DNA of 64,000 nucleotides from Flaccisagitta enflata (taxonomy: Eukaryota > Chaetognatha > Sagittoidea > Aphragmophora): assembly GCA_965153355.1 (NCBI GenBank), contig OZ231127.1:100874001-100938000 (forward strand). The letters are read 5' to 3'. The notes beneath the pieces were generated by a model. The model did no database searches. It was given only the letters and a program-made list of their open reading frames with translations, and was not told where the DNA came from. This document shows, in pieces, positions 46,270 through 57,021 of this stretch; position 1 is the stretch's first letter, and every line of letters starts with the position of its first letter. The translations under genes and the position numbers were made by a program.

Positions 46270-46284
46270 ATCCGGCCTTGTTTA
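46070..46284 (-). mobile_element. Family A copy interrupted by a 37-G run
   Basis: CACTGCTCCTGTCCAAATAA, GACCTCAAATACGGCCCC, then G from 46232 to 46268, then TATCCGGCCTTGTTT. In other copies this position holds TGCCCACCCGCACGCGACT and GTAGCCGTG, so the G run replaces expected sequence. Confidence 0.65.
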
Positions 46285-47063
46285 ATAAGGGTGCCTGGTT
46301 GAAGTTTTGGTAGGGGAGGTGGTGCAACTCACTGATAGCTGGAAACATCGCATATCACAATTGATGGTACTGTAATCATACATAGAATGAATCACAATTT
46401 TCTTCAAACGAGAAAGCATTTATTTCTGTAGATCATTTATACAATCACAAATGAGAAGTATTGCTTGTTATTACATCAGAGAAAAACTGTCGTAAATTCT
46501 TGGGAACGACAATAACAAAGAAGTGGTACCCAGTTACAAGGCTCACACTTTATCAGTCATTAAAAATTTTGCTTCCCTGGCCTTGAGAAAAATATAAATG
46601 TTTGCGCAAATTGATGCTGAGATATTTTCTACATTCCTGTTTCAAAATTCAAGCTAGAAAGGAAAAGGATCATACCTCAGAAATGAGGCTAAATTCAGCT
46701 AAAAATGTACGACTGAAAAAAGCGAAATGAATAAAAGAGACATTTCAAATAGTATCTAAGACAATTTCTGGTGTATTTGGAACAATTGTAACAACAATAT
46801 AAACACTATCTTTTGTTAGAATGCTGCCGTCATAATCTGTTTATGAACTGTTAATTCTTAAAAAAATAAAAAAAAGGACCTTTTTCAACTAATTTTTATC
46901 AGTTGCAGTAAGGTAAGGAATCTAAATCATAGATTTTTGGAAAGATATTAGAAACAGCTTTTATTTGCCACCAGTCTCATAGGTGAGTTTTGCACTGAGT
47001 TGGGCCAAGACTAACACTGGGGCAGACCCCTTTCCTACACATGGATGTTGCAACAATGCTACT
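46285..47063. other. Non-coding, low-copy
   Basis: No supported gene. Confidence 0.45.
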
Positions 47064-47125
47064 TTTTTAGTTGCGAACACGCAACTCTATAAGGGCCTTT
47101 GGCCGTCTCTCCATCCATCAACACA
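47064..47125 (-). mobile_element. Family A hairpin end
   Basis: TTTTTTAGTTGCGAACACGC and AACTCTATAAGGGCCTTTGG. Only this end is present. Confidence 0.65.
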
Positions 47126-47154
47126 ACTTCAAAATTGGAATAAGAAGCGTTTCC

Positions 47155-47705
47155 AATGCTTTTTGGGCAGCGGCACCAAAGGACGATGTCCTGTAAAACA
47201 AAGGGGGGAATTTCTAAACGTCAGTCCTTTTGTGACTATTGTACATCCCTCAATCCATCATTTTGTCCATCCTTCAATCTGTTCTTTCATCCATCCCCCC
47301 CCATTGGCACAAAATCGCCCTCCCAGTCCTCAATTTAGCCCTTCAGACCTCAAATAAATCTGCTAGGCTTCAAATCAGTTACCCCCAACTTTAAATTTGA
47401 CCTCCAAATCTCAAATCTGCCCTCTAGACCTTCAATTAACCCTCTAAGCATCAAATTAGTCCTCTTTGGCTCAAATTTGCCCTCCAATCCTCAAATCTGC
47501 TCTCCAACCTTCAAATATACCTTTACTGCCCTAAATGAGTCATTTGCAACCTTATGTATGCCCCCTCAGGACGTCTAGAAATTTCCCCTGTATTCTACAG
47601 AATATTGACCCTTTGGGGCTGCTGCCCGGCTCTCACTTCACTTTTTTACTGACAGGGCATCGAGTACCGCTTACCATGTGCGATCCATGGATGACTAAAT
47701 GTGTA
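47155..47705. repeat. Family B copy with inverted ends
   Basis: TTTTTGGGCAGCGGCACCAA, GATGTCCTGTAAAACA, CCTCAAATCTGCCCTCTAGA-type units, and the closing GGGGCTGCTGCCC. It strongly resembles the copy at 44650-45190. Confidence 0.75.
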
Positions 47706-48041
47706 TGTCACCAGCTGCATCACCAACTTCAATACCAATTTCACTACCGGCCACATTTCCATCTCTCATCGCTGTTTTATTCTCCGGAAATATCACACAT
47801 TAAAAACTTTTCGTGTTCGGGTATATCAAATAACTAGAGGAGATATCATAAACATGCGACAATAACGCCATAAACATGTTCTAATACAAAAAAAAAATCA
47901 TCTCAAATCAAATCCGGCATCAGGAAATTTTTAAAGGTAATATCCTAAAATTAACTTTCAGTCTAACCAATACCCTATTTTCCAACTGAAATAGGGTTTA
48001 AAACCATTTGGTACATGTTGCGAAAAGTTCTCATAGCCAAG
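47706..48041. other. Non-coding, 3' flank of the next gene
   Basis: No supported feature. ACCAATACCCTATTTTCC with AATAGGGTTT makes a small hairpin at about 47968-47998. Confidence 0.4.
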
Positions 48042-48938
48042 TCAAACAATGTATTCCAAAAAGGAAGGCCAGGCTGGCCATGTATCGTCCTCATACAAAG
48101 TGCGCCGAGCTTTTGTAAAATATTTGAAACGCCGCATCCTTTCTTGGGTCATGTTCATGAGTTGAGGGGAATGATTGTGTCCCAAGCCACACCCTCCATG
48201 GCAATTCTCTTTTTTGCATGAAGCTCCACACCCTTCCTCTAAAACCAATGCCTCTGATTTTGAAGTTTTTGACTGTGTTGTTGCCTTGGAATCCTCCATA
48301 ATTGCATCCCGCTCCATCATTACTTCCATGACCAGCTGCTTCTTTCTTCTTAGATTTGTGATTTCCCTGATGCTTTTCTGGTAGCAGAAATCACAGGGCC
48401 CTGAGCAAATCTCATTGACAGCTTGCTTGCATCCAAAGGCAATAAGCATATCCTTTGTTGATGCATCAACAACTGCACCATCCATCAATCCTCCACTGGC
48501 TCCGTTTCCTGGCAACATCACTCCCTCCGTTTCCCATGCTGCGAAGTAATCCTCCAATGCCGTCACAACTGTTCTCTCAATCCGCTCCTTCATCGACTGC
48601 CCAAACTCCTCTAACAATGGTAACTTAATCCGCATTGGATACTGCAAAAATCCGCATGGTTTGGCTTTCATGGGGGGCACCTGCTTTGAAGCTTTTAATG
48701 CCAACTCCAACTCCCTATTCCAAAACAGTGAAAGGACATAGTCTCTTGACCTCTTTTCCAAACTCCACTTTTGTTCCTTAGCTTTTTGCTCCTCCATCAA
48801 CTTTGCAGTTTCATTTGCAATGCATTCACATCTGGGACAACTACATTTTTTCTGAGTTTCTTCCAAACTCATTCCGCTCTCCAAATCCAAATGTGCAAAG
48901 CACTCAGCTACAGTGTTCATCTGATGGTTTGATGCCAT
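48042..48938 (-). CDS. Unknown Cys-rich protein, 298 residues
   Basis: ATG at 48938 (context AAATGGCATC), TGA stop at 48042, one exon as seen. I do not recognise the family. The N-terminal third has KKCSCPRCECIANE, followed by a charged helix that could form a coiled coil. The middle has CSGPCDFCYQKS, then a basic RRKKQLV helix. The C-terminal third has a Cys/His cluster (GCGASCKKENCHGGCGLGHN) that could bind a metal. There is no signal peptide or membrane segment. TTTTGATTTAG lies just before the start and could be a splice acceptor for a 5' untranslated exon. The Cys-plus-RRKK block recurs in the gene at 49792. It is the first of the co-oriented minus-strand unknowns. Confidence 0.65.
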   Translation of the reverse strand: MASNHQMNTVAECFAHLDLESGMSLEETQKKCSCPRCECIANETAKLMEEQKAKEQKWSLEKRSRDYVLSLFWNRELELALKASKQVPPMKAKPCGFLQYPMRIKLPLLEEFGQSMKERIERTVVTALEDYFAAWETEGVMLPGNGASGGLMDGAVVDASTKDMLIAFGCKQAVNEICSGPCDFCYQKSIREITNLRRKKQLVMEVMMERDAIMEDSKATTQSKTSKSEALVLEEGCGASCKKENCHGGCGLGHNHSPQLMNMTQERMRRFKYFTKARRTLYEDDTWPAWPSFLEYIV

Positions 48939-49302
48939 TTTCAATTTCTAAATCAAAATAAATTGGTAAATATTATGTTTTAATACAAGCATTTTACATT
49001 AACAGTGTGTAACAAATTCATTCTCCAACGTAATTCTAAACAAATCACAATAAGAAGACAAAATCAATATGTTCCCATAACACTTTTTAGATATGTATGA
49101 CCAAATATGTCTTTAGTCCAACACACTTTTGTTCCCTCACTCTTTACTTCTTTTCTTGGAATATCTATAAGAGGCTCTGTTACTATGTCTGTCTTTGTTA
49201 ATCTGTGTGTCTGTTTGTCAGTCAAACTTCAATGAAAAATCGCAGAAAATGTTTAAAAATTCTTTAAAACTTATTTCAATCATCATTCATGCTACTTGTT
49301 AT

Positions 49303-49350
49303 TTGGGCAGCGGCCCGGAAGGGGACTAAATCCTGTAAAACACAGGGGGA
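49303..49350 (+). repeat. Family B signature fragment
   Basis: TTGGGCAGCGGCCCGGAAGG, GGACTAAATCCTGTAAAACA, CAGGGGGACTTT; no core. Confidence 0.7.
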
Positions 49351-49598
49351 CTTTCAGTCATTAGAGCTTGGGATAGGTTTAATAGAGCTAGGGATAGGTG
49401 TGATAAGTAATAACGCCAGGTGCACCGTCTTAGCTGGTCTTGCCAGCTTTGTCTGTGATACGGTGTGTACTTAGATTCTTTTCATTGCAATGTCAAACAT
49501 TGATGATATGAATAAAACATCAACAACAAAAATTCACTTTTTGCTAATGCTGTACAGGGAATTGGCCAGTAAATACTCATTAGTTGTCAGTTTCTTTT

Positions 49599-49823
49599 TC
49601 AAAATACGTCCAATTTTCCTTTGAAAGTAATTACCATCTTCTTGGCTGGTTTTCCACATAGGAACCCTGTGATGTATTCCCTACTGACGCCATTTTTATC
49701 CCCAGACTCCAATGCCGCATCAATCATTTTTGGAAATGCAGCCGCATTAACCACAGTACACCCTTCATTTTCAAATCTATAATCCAACATGTCATTTTGG
49801 GTATGAATCATCAAATGAATCAT
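49599..49823 (-). CDS. Probable continuation of the 49792 gene in another frame
   Basis: A 74-codon frame ending at 49599. It begins inside the last codons of the upstream ORF (49792-50316), shifted in frame. It has a hydrophilic body and the segment FPKMIDAALESGDKNGVS and no known domain. It could be a last exon joined by an unseen short intron, the result of a frameshift, or an unrelated frame. The short overlap on a shared strand makes one interrupted gene the more likely reading. Confidence 0.35.
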   Translation of the reverse strand: MIHLMIHTQNDMLDYRFENEGCTVVNAAAFPKMIDAALESGDKNGVSREYITGFLCGKPAKKMVITFKGKLDVF

Positions 49824-50316
49824 CCCAATAGGGTCCTTTACGTACTAATTGTCTCTTCTTTCGCCTCGCCGCTTTCATACTTTCATTTGGTTTGTTTTTA
49901 GCATAACAATGTCCACATGTCGCCGCTTCACACTTCCCATTGCATGTTGGAAAATAAACCGTCATTTCCAATACAACGAGGGATTGGCCTTCTCTAATCA
50001 ACTGTTTAAGCGACTTTCCCGCACATGATCTGTCGGGGGATTGGTTTTCTCTGACCAACTGTTGAGGCGACTTTCCCGGTGCCCCTTCCTTCGATTCTTT
50101 GACGAAAATCCCCTCTGCATAGGCAAAAGCCAACGCTTTGGCAACAGATTTGCCTAACGGTTCGTCGACGGCCTTCAGCCAAGGATTATCCTCGGACTTT
50201 CCCAACGTCTTGTTGGCGGACTTCTCCAATGGCTCATTGGCGGACTTCTCCAATGGCTCATTGGCGGACTTCTCCAACGGCTCTTTGGCGGACTTCTCCA
50301 TCACACTTGTTGCCAT
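49792..50316 (-). CDS. Unknown repeat-containing Cys-rich protein
   Basis: The best start is the ATG at 50316 (MATSVMEKSAKEPLEKSA). Residues about 6-40 are four imperfect copies of an 8-residue unit, EKSANEPL, encoded by 24-bp tandem repeats. After a central LVRENQSPDRS / LIREGQSLV pair, the segment CNGKCEAATCGHCYAKN is followed by RRKKRQLVRK. This matches the CSGPC..CYQK..RRKKQLV block of the 48042 gene in order and spacing, so the two share a domain. No family is recognised. The frame closes at 49792 with a TGA inside a GATGATTCATTTGATGATTC direct repeat, where a second frame opens. Confidence 0.55.
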   Translation of the reverse strand: MATSVMEKSAKEPLEKSANEPLEKSANEPLEKSANKTLGKSEDNPWLKAVDEPLGKSVAKALAFAYAEGIFVKESKEGAPGKSPQQLVRENQSPDRSCAGKSLKQLIREGQSLVVLEMTVYFPTCNGKCEAATCGHCYAKNKPNESMKAARRKKRQLVRKGPYWDDSFDDSYPK

Positions 50317-50755
50317 TGTTACTAAATGTAATCTCTCTGATACTTTTTTTTTCCTTGTATTTAAATTCAACACCTAAAATGAAATCAAACAAAAATAGAA
50401 TAAACAATATGCTAATCAATTTCTCTCATCACCACTAACATCATTGGAGGAACTTAATTTTTTTTTCTAAATCTGTTTAAATTATAACTGTGCATGTTAA
50501 CAACATAGTGTGTGTACCAGTGGCCAAAAACTGTCCAACAAGTCCAACAAATTGAAAACAGGTGAGCAGGAGTGAAATAGTATATACCTCCTACAAATGT
50601 CAAAGCCAGGGGCACAAAATAGTTTTTTTCAATGTAATTGTCTTACTACAACCAACTAACAATTATTATATGATCTGAATGAGGCCATATGTATGTCACC
50701 TTGGTCTTAAATGGCTGTGGAGAGGTTTTCATACATGTAAATCAATAATTGATAT

Positions 50756-51005
50756 GGTGTCACAATATTGTTCTGGATGGGTGGGCAGGGGCATCCAACC
50801 CCTAGCCTCACCCCAACCCCTCCAGCACACACATACACAATACCAACTGCAGCATCATAAATGCGCGTTTTTCGCGTTTTTCAATTGGACATGATGGGCC
50901 GATGGACAAATTGACAAACCAACACACCAACGAACCAACGAACCAACAGACCGACGGACCAACGGACCGACGGATGCACAGACAAAGCCTTTCATGCAGT
51001 GCAAA
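50756..51005 (+). mobile_element. Family A copy, CACAATATTGTTG subtype
   Basis: GGTGTCACAATATTGTTCTG, GATGGGTGGGCAGGGGCATC, ACACACCAACGAACCAACGA and GACCGACGGACCAACGG units, and ACAAAGCCTTTCATGCAGTG. The terminal hairpin is decayed. Confidence 0.7.
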
Positions 51006-52092
51006 AATCAGGTCAAAAAGGAGCCGCCACAAAAAACATTTCCTTTTTAATCAGCCGTATTGAAACAATTCAAGGTACCTTAATCAAACCTAATTTTCAT
51101 AAGGAATTGGCATCAGCAGCCTTGCAATTGTCAAATTTAATACATGCTGCTGCAAAGTGCTGTGCATGCTCCCATGAAAAACTGTCTCCCTGTTACCAAC
51201 CTGGCATAATCCCTTGCCATCAAGCAAACTGTGCCATATCTTAATCATAACATAAAACATTGTCAATTTATTAGGAAAACTAGGTGTAATGCGCATTTCA
51301 TATGGTCAATAAGGGTCCACAAGGCTCTCTTCCATTTTATTCAGTTTGGGTGAATGGCTGAATCTTGGCCCTCAATTGGCCCTCAATAAAATGTCCAACA
51401 GTTGAATTAAGCTTAACCTCAATTCTGTCCTTTAAGGGCATGGTTTCTTTACAATGTGACCCTTGGGTGAATTGTTGAATTTTGGCCCTCAATTGACCCT
51501 CAAAAGGATGTCCAACAATTGCATTAATCTTAACATTCAATTCTGTCCTCTAAGGGCATGGTTTCTTTACAATGTAACTTTTGGGTCCTTCTTATAATCC
51601 TCTGCTTATAAGCCTCTTCTTCTCTAGTACACTCTGCAGGTCCACCACTGTCCTCCTATGGTAATCACTACAACAATACCCACAAACCTTTATGCCAGTC
51701 ATAAAACACCTAAAGTAGTTTTAACTGTAGAAGTTAAACAATTTAGCCATCAATGGTCTCTTCAGAGCCTCTTGAATGTTCTCAATCGCCAATTTCTCTT
51801 CTTTCTACTTTTACTCCATTCTTAAATTGTCCAATCATTGTAAGGCGCTAATGATCTGCTAGGTTTGCAAAACATCTTCGCCCATGCCCTGATGCCATTT
51901 TCATTCAACATAGCCCATCATCTTTGTGGATGTACCATTCAAACGGATGCGCCACTAGTTTAACATTTATGATGGCCAAAGTTACAAAACAGCTTAGAGG
52001 TAAAAATTGAGTCAAAAAAGGCCACTTTAATGCACACATGCGACTCAGATTTAGGGTTTTTGTTGTTAATTCACACACAATTCCAATTCTTG
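51006..52092. repeat. Low-copy sequence with a 117-bp tandem duplication
   Basis: GGGTGAATGGCTGAATCTTG at 51348 and GGGTGAATTGTTGAATTTTG at 51465 start two units. The units share CCTCAATTGRCCCTCAA and AAGGGCATGGTTTCTTTACA, and the second ends near 51585. The rest of the interval has no supported gene. Confidence 0.65.
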
Positions 52093-53199
52093 TTAAATGT
52101 CAACAATGGAAGACATGAGATTTTGGGTGTTGCCTATTTGTTGGCCATTGGTCTGAGCCTTACAAATCATATCGTTCTCCATTTTTTGGACAGCTTCATC
52201 ACACTGCTTCTTCAAATGGGCCTCATTTTGTTTGTAGACATTCCCCAAAGAGTTCCTCTTTTCAACATGTGCAAACGAGAGATAGAGGTTCAATACACTG
52301 TGCTCAAATATGGCGGCCTTCACTGCCTCCAAAAAAATAAATGCATGATTTTTGGATGATTCGTCTTTTCCATATTAACCAATTTTGCATAGTTTTGCCT
52401 CGTAATTGGCAAAAATACGCACTTTTAAGTTGCCCACGATTCCACGACATTCATTGGCATAAATATTAATGAAGGCTGTGGTGCAGAAGTCATAAAGAAG
52501 TGTTGCAACCCAGTACATTAATTTCTTTGATTTCAACTTTATATTGAAAACAATGGTGAATTGTTCCAGAACATCACTCCATGGTTGATCAACATTTGGT
52601 GGTGGCAGTGAAGCAAGAGCCGGCACAAAGTACCAACACCGAATTGGTGAAGGTCTAAGAATAACATTCATCCTATCCTGGTCCACTGCCAAAAAGACAT
52701 GCCGAGAACGTTTCAGTCTATTCAACTCCAGGAAAAACATGGATGGATTCTTTTCTTCATTTCTCTCGTAAAGTTTCCTAAAAATGTCTTTTGGGATAAA
52801 TCCATATTGTATGGATTTGGCCAATGCTTCAATATCATTGATGGGACTTGCTGAGTCATTGTTCAATTCCCTCAGTCTCTTAACCAAATGTTTTATGTCT
52901 TTGGTGGCTTCTCTTGAAAGACTATGCAATGTTGGGAATTCTTTATCTAAAATCTGACAAACCTCTTGTTCATCTTCAAGAAAATATTGTCTTTCCTCAC
53001 AAAAGCCAACGCCCATGACATTTATATCGCTGCCATCATTTTCATCACTGTTTTGGTCAGTTTTGTCTTCAAATCCACTCTTCTTCACCACACTTTGACA
53101 ATCCAATTCTTGGTGGTGGCTTGTTCCTTCGTCCATGTTACACATGTCAGTCATTTTTGTAATTTTTTGAAGGGTAAGTTCCCATTGCACACGCTTCAA
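52093..53199 (-). CDS. Unknown protein, two exons proposed
   Basis: A frame from 53199 to a TAA at 52375 is followed by a second frame ending at 52093. A donor ATTG|GTTAAT at about 52378 and an acceptor GAGGCAG|TG at about 52323 would join them in phase 1 across about 55 bp. The intron is my inference. Start candidates are the first ATG (context unclear) or the M of TKMTDMCNMDEG. The N-terminal third is acidic. The middle has LVKRLRELNNDSASP and a segment rich in aromatic residues (RCWYFVPALASLPPPN). The added exon gives a short coiled-coil-like helix (NEAHLKKQCDEAVQKME). No family recognised. Confidence 0.5.
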
Positions 53200-53324
53200 A
53201 AATTTGGCAAAACCAATACTTGTTCTTGCACTCTTAAGGATGGTTATGTAGCATCCCTTTTGGCATATTCCCTTTATCTCTGCTGGACATAAGTGTAGGC
53301 ATATTATACAAACAATGGCCTTTA

Positions 53325-53745
53325 ACTAGTCATCCAAGCATGGCACATGGCCAGCGGTGCCAGATGCCCTGCTGAAAATGATCCAATGAGAGCAGGGCAA
53401 CGGTATCAGAGGACCAATGTCCTGTAGAACACAGGAATGAATTTCAACATGTCTGTCCTTCCGTCTGTCTTGAGCGGGTATATTTCCCGCCTTATATGGC
53501 TGATTTAGGCCACTGAGGCATATTTAAGGTATGTAGGGCACAATTAATGCTTAGAAAGCCAATTTGAGGTTTGGAGGGTTACTTTAATGCTTGGAGGGCT
53601 AATTAAAGGTCTGGAGAGCAGATTTGAGGTCTGGGGGTAGATTTGAGGCATGGGAGAGGCTATTTTCAAGCCAAGAGGGCTAATCTGAGGCCTAGAGGAA
53701 AAAATTGAGGCTTGGGAGGGCTAAATTGAGGACTGGGAGGGCTAA
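53325..53745. repeat. Family B copy
   Basis: GGCCAGCGGTGCCAGATGCC, GCAGGGCAACGGTATCAGAG, CCAATGTCCTGTAGAACACA and GGAGGGCTAATTAAAGGTCT-type units. It separates two unknown genes. Confidence 0.7.
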
Positions 53746-53899
53746 TCTAACACTTGAAAATAAAATAAATTTAAAGGAATTAAAGAAATATCTAATTGTA
53801 ATTCTTTTTTTCACGGTTTTTGAAGAGAAAAAAACAAAATCTGCCGATCAAAAGTGTTTCTCTTCATTGTTATCAAAATGCGCAATTTTTTTTTGCCGT

Positions 53900-54622
53900 T
53901 TACAAAGGTTTACAGGTCAGATATCCTAACTCGTTATAACGAACACATCGACAATCGTAATCAGGAATTTCGTATGCTGAAAGAATAGCAGGACCAAGAC
54001 TGAAAAGTGTTTTCAGACATTCGGAATCAAGCGCGATATGCCGCTTTTCTCGGTAGTCGTTAGTTTCAACAAAGTCATCGATCGGCAGCGCATCCATCAG
54101 ATGAACAATCTTGATCTTTGACTGCCCGACTTTGTCATCATTTTCTTTCATCCACCACTCGACGTCCTCAGGGTCGCAGTTGATGTTTTGCTCACTTACA
54201 ATTTCCAACTCCTCCTCTTCCTCTTCCTCCTCCTCTTCCTCCTCTTCCTCTTCAAACTTGATGTCATAATGCGACGCGAGCTCTGCCCTCTCAATGACAA
54301 AATGGTCAGGTGAGAAAAAATGCAGCAGTTCGTCATCGTCCTTTATTCCTTTCCATGGACAGGCTTCATCTACGGCCATCCGCTTGGCCACGGAGAGAAA
54401 CTCTTCAAACTCCCCGCGAGTGAACATAGTGAGTTCACTACAAACAAAATTTTTGTTGTCCGGCCGGATTATGGGCTTGATGAAAGCAAGCCCGATCTTC
54501 TTAAACTCATTTGGGTGGGCATCAATAAACACAATTCGGCATTTATCGATTTTAAAAGTTTTTTTGCAAACAGAGTTCATTTTCAGGAACAGCTTGTTTA
54601 GCCTAGGTAAAAAATCATTCAT
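53900..54622 (-). CDS. Unknown acidic-run protein, paralogue of the 62607 gene (intronless copy)
   Basis: A 240-codon ATG-to-TAA frame. An internal ATG at residue 15 (MNSVCKKTFKIDKCRIVFID) aligns with the start of the paralogue and may be the real start. The order is: an N-terminal domain with SELTMFTRGEFEEFL; FFSPDHFVIERAELASHYDI; an unbroken run of about 15 Glu (GAG/GAA repeats); VEWWMKEND; then DDFVETNDYREKRHIAL, KTLF and a C-terminal CRCVRYNELGYLTC. The 62607 gene has the same blocks in the same order, with FVETTRWVEKRHIAL exactly across its intron. No known domain or catalytic motif is visible. The protein is hydrophilic with no signal peptide, so it is probably intracellular. Confidence 0.7.
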   Translation of the reverse strand: MNDFLPRLNKLFLKMNSVCKKTFKIDKCRIVFIDAHPNEFKKIGLAFIKPIIRPDNKNFVCSELTMFTRGEFEEFLSVAKRMAVDEACPWKGIKDDDELLHFFSPDHFVIERAELASHYDIKFEEEEEEEEEEEEEEELEIVSEQNINCDPEDVEWWMKENDDKVGQSKIKIVHLMDALPIDDFVETNDYREKRHIALDSECLKTLFSLGPAILSAYEIPDYDCRCVRYNELGYLTCKPL

Positions 54623-54777
54623 GTATTGGTTAACGAATACATTGTTTGGCCAAAAATCAAAACGGTTTTATACTTGTTTAAAATTCTAATAAATATCTTT
54701 CACCTTATACCATTTTCACATCTTAACATCACTCCAACAAGAACTTAAAGCCATTTACCACAAATTAAAATTTAGCC

Positions 54778-55495
54778 TTAGCTAACAGAGTCTTTCTCAC
54801 TTCTCTCATACTGCTTGTTTTCTATTTCCCTGCTAAGTCCACATGTGTCATAATCCATTCCAATGCGCATGCAGCGGCAATTGGGCGCGCAACGGCAATC
54901 GGGCGCATGGTTGTCATCCGATGACATGGATGAAACTCTTGCGCAGGACATCTCCATCCACACCTTCTTTGCATCACCATTCATCACCGGTGTAATGGGC
55001 CGCACACTCGTCGCCTCCACGGATGAATCGCCCATCAGCATCCTCTCGCCAAATTGAGTTGGAAGAGGAGGAGGAGGAGGAGGAGGAGAAGGAGGAGGAG
55101 GAGGAGGAGGAGAATTGCTCAAATTGGGTAAGTCCATTATCAAAGTCTCAGTTTCTTTGGGGTTTTTATCCTCGTTCATCGTCACTTGAGACAACCACTC
55201 CTCCAAACCATCTGCATCTCCAAACCATACACCATTGGAACTAAATCCATGTACATCGCATTGGCTACGTCTCAACTCCACACCCTCCGCCATCCCATCC
55301 TTTGTTAGAACCACCTCATTCTCCGTCTTGCTTTCCACCAAATTCTCAACCCCATCCACTTTTCTATTTTCTACCGATTGAGCATCGACCTCACGACAGA
55401 TGTTACAGTCATAATTACAATTCTTAAATTCCATTTTGGTATCCACTTCACTAATTTCCACACAACTCAATGCCAGGTCAATGGAATTTGCCAAT
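54778..55495 (-). CDS. Unknown Cys-rich/poly-Pro protein, 5' exon missing
   Basis: The exon starts after a strong acceptor (TTTGTTTATTTGCAG|ATTGGC) at 55495; the first in-frame ATG is at 55434 (MEFKNCNYDCNICREVD). The frame stays open to a TAA at 54778. Blocks in order are CNYDCNICREVD; an acidic stretch; GVWFGDADGLEEWLSQV; a proline run of about 15 residues broken by Ser; and a C-terminal cluster DCRCAPNCRCMRIG. The last resembles the CRGGCRCQAMD segment of the neighbouring 55615 gene. No family recognised. An upstream exon is implied by the acceptor but was not located. Confidence 0.6.
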
Positions 55496-55614
55496 CTGCA
55501 AATAAACAAATCACAACCGCAATCAGCATTACAATTACAAACTAATAATCCATTTTTTAATCAGTCATTAATCATTGATTGCGATTGCAAAATACAAAAA
55601 AAAAAGTCATAGTT

Positions 55615-56001
55615 TTATGTGGTAAAATAATCCATCTCTCTCCCAAACCATTTTGCCGCGTCTTTCCTTCTTTCCTCACTTTCCTTTGCCAACCTTTCCC
55701 GAAACGCCTTCTCCCTTATCTTCCTCCTCTTCTCATGTTCCTCTCTGACATTCCTCATTTTTTCCTCTTGCTCCTCTGCTTCTCTGTCGTAATATGCGTC
55801 CATCGCTTGGCACCTGCAGCCACCACGACACACAAAAATCCACACAAATCTCGTAGTTGAATTTATTCGTCTTAGTCCTTGATGATCTCTGGTAATCATA
55901 GATGTGTCTTTGGTGGCCAACGTTTCCGCTTCATTCACCAACGACAATGAATGATCCAAAGTCAACTTTTCTGCTACACAGGCCTGCGTGTCTTTGTCCA
56001 T
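55615..56001 (-). CDS. Unknown small coiled-coil protein
   Basis: ATG at 56001, TAA at 55615, 128 residues. After an N-terminal 50 residues comes VCRGGCRCQAMDAYYDREAEE, then about 55 residues of very high Glu/Arg/Lys content with heptad-like spacing, which should form a long charged helix or coiled coil. TGGCTGCAGGTGCC in the middle contains a possible acceptor, so the true gene could start at MDAYYDREAEEQ with the N-terminal part non-coding. No family recognised. Confidence 0.5.
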   Translation of the reverse strand: MDKDTQACVAEKLTLDHSLSLVNEAETLATKDTSMITRDHQGLRRINSTTRFVWIFVCRGGCRCQAMDAYYDREAEEQEEKMRNVREEHEKRRKIREKAFRERLAKESEERRKDAAKWFGREMDYFTT

Positions 56002-56220
56002 TCCATTGTTTTTTCAGCATATTCACAGTCACAAACCATTTTATTTGCTCGGTATCTGCAAAAATAGATTACCAACTATATACATTCCATAGTCCCATGT
56101 TGAAATACATAACAAATTACATCACCATCAACAACAAGAGTTTTGCCATGGGTATCGTCCTTGTCATCGCCATCCACAGTCGTTGTCATACTTTTTGTCG
56201 GCGTCTTTCGCGTCCATGTT

Positions 56221-56931
56221 TTAATAGTCGCCACCATTGTCGTCATCATCGTCTTTGTCTTTGCTTTCCACACCAACACCAACACCTTTCACCTTCCGCC
56301 AAGCCTCAAAATGCAGCTGACATTGCCGCTTTTCATGTTCCCATTGATCCATCCTAGCCTGCCACTCATCATCAATTCTTCGCTTTTTGTACATTTCAGG
56401 CTCACAGCCATAAAACACCTCATTCTCCACACTCCATTCTGCCGCCTTCTGCTCCCATTCCCTGTCAAGCTTCCTTTTTCTATCTGCAATGTTAATACAC
56501 TCGCTGTACACCTTTTTCCCCACCGCCATTGTCCCTTTCACGTAGGCAGCCATCTTGGTGACCGAATGGGATGTTGTGCTGGGATCTGCCATACCATAGG
56601 CATTTGGATCCTTCAGCGAAAGCGGTCCATCAGATTTCCCATCGTTTTCCTCTCCATATATCCATTCAGCGCTGCCATTCTTGTTCAGTCCAATTCTCGG
56701 CGGTGTGTTGTCATATGGAGATACCTCCTTCCATGGCACACAGATGAGACGGTAATGATGTATTTCATCGTCACTGCATTTGTTTATGAAGGTTTCTGCT
56801 TCGGCAATCTCCTTCAAAATTTCCTCTTTCACAGGGTATTTTCCCTTTGCCCATCCTTCCATCATACAGCAGAACCAAAAGTTGCGCTCACATCTTGGTG
56901 CATGATTATGAGTCCAGCCGTATTGTGACAT
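56221..56931 (-). CDS. Unknown 236-residue protein
   Basis: ATG at 56931 (GCGAAGATGTC), TAA at 56221, a single uninterrupted exon. The N-terminus has APRCERNFWFCCMMEGW. The middle has HYRLICVPWKEVSPYDN. The last third has paired charged helices, DRKRKLDREWEQKAAEW and RRIDDEWQARMDQWEHEKRQ, with regular Trp and an acidic tail (DDDDD). The D-x-E-W-x-x-K/R-x-x-x-W pattern occurs twice, which suggests an internal repeat. No membrane segment, no recognised domain. Confidence 0.6.
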   Translation of the reverse strand: MSQYGWTHNHAPRCERNFWFCCMMEGWAKGKYPVKEEILKEIAEAETFINKCSDDEIHHYRLICVPWKEVSPYDNTPPRIGLNKNGSAEWIYGEENDGKSDGPLSLKDPNAYGMADPSTTSHSVTKMAAYVKGTMAVGKKVYSECINIADRKRKLDREWEQKAAEWSVENEVFYGCEPEMYKKRRIDDEWQARMDQWEHEKRQCQLHFEAWRKVKGVGVGVESKDKDDDDDNGGDY

Positions 56932-57021
56932 CTTCGCTTGCTTTGATCTTGGTCAAATCTGTACACAAATTATACACAAAATATCATCCATTCACAAATA
57001 ATACACAAACAATCTTAATCA

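Noticed and set aside
56143-56928. 261-codon plus-strand frame opposite the 56221 gene
   Set aside because: The minus frame has charged-helix repeats and an ATG context that fit a protein. The plus frame is hydrophobic with no domain and looks like its antisense shadow.
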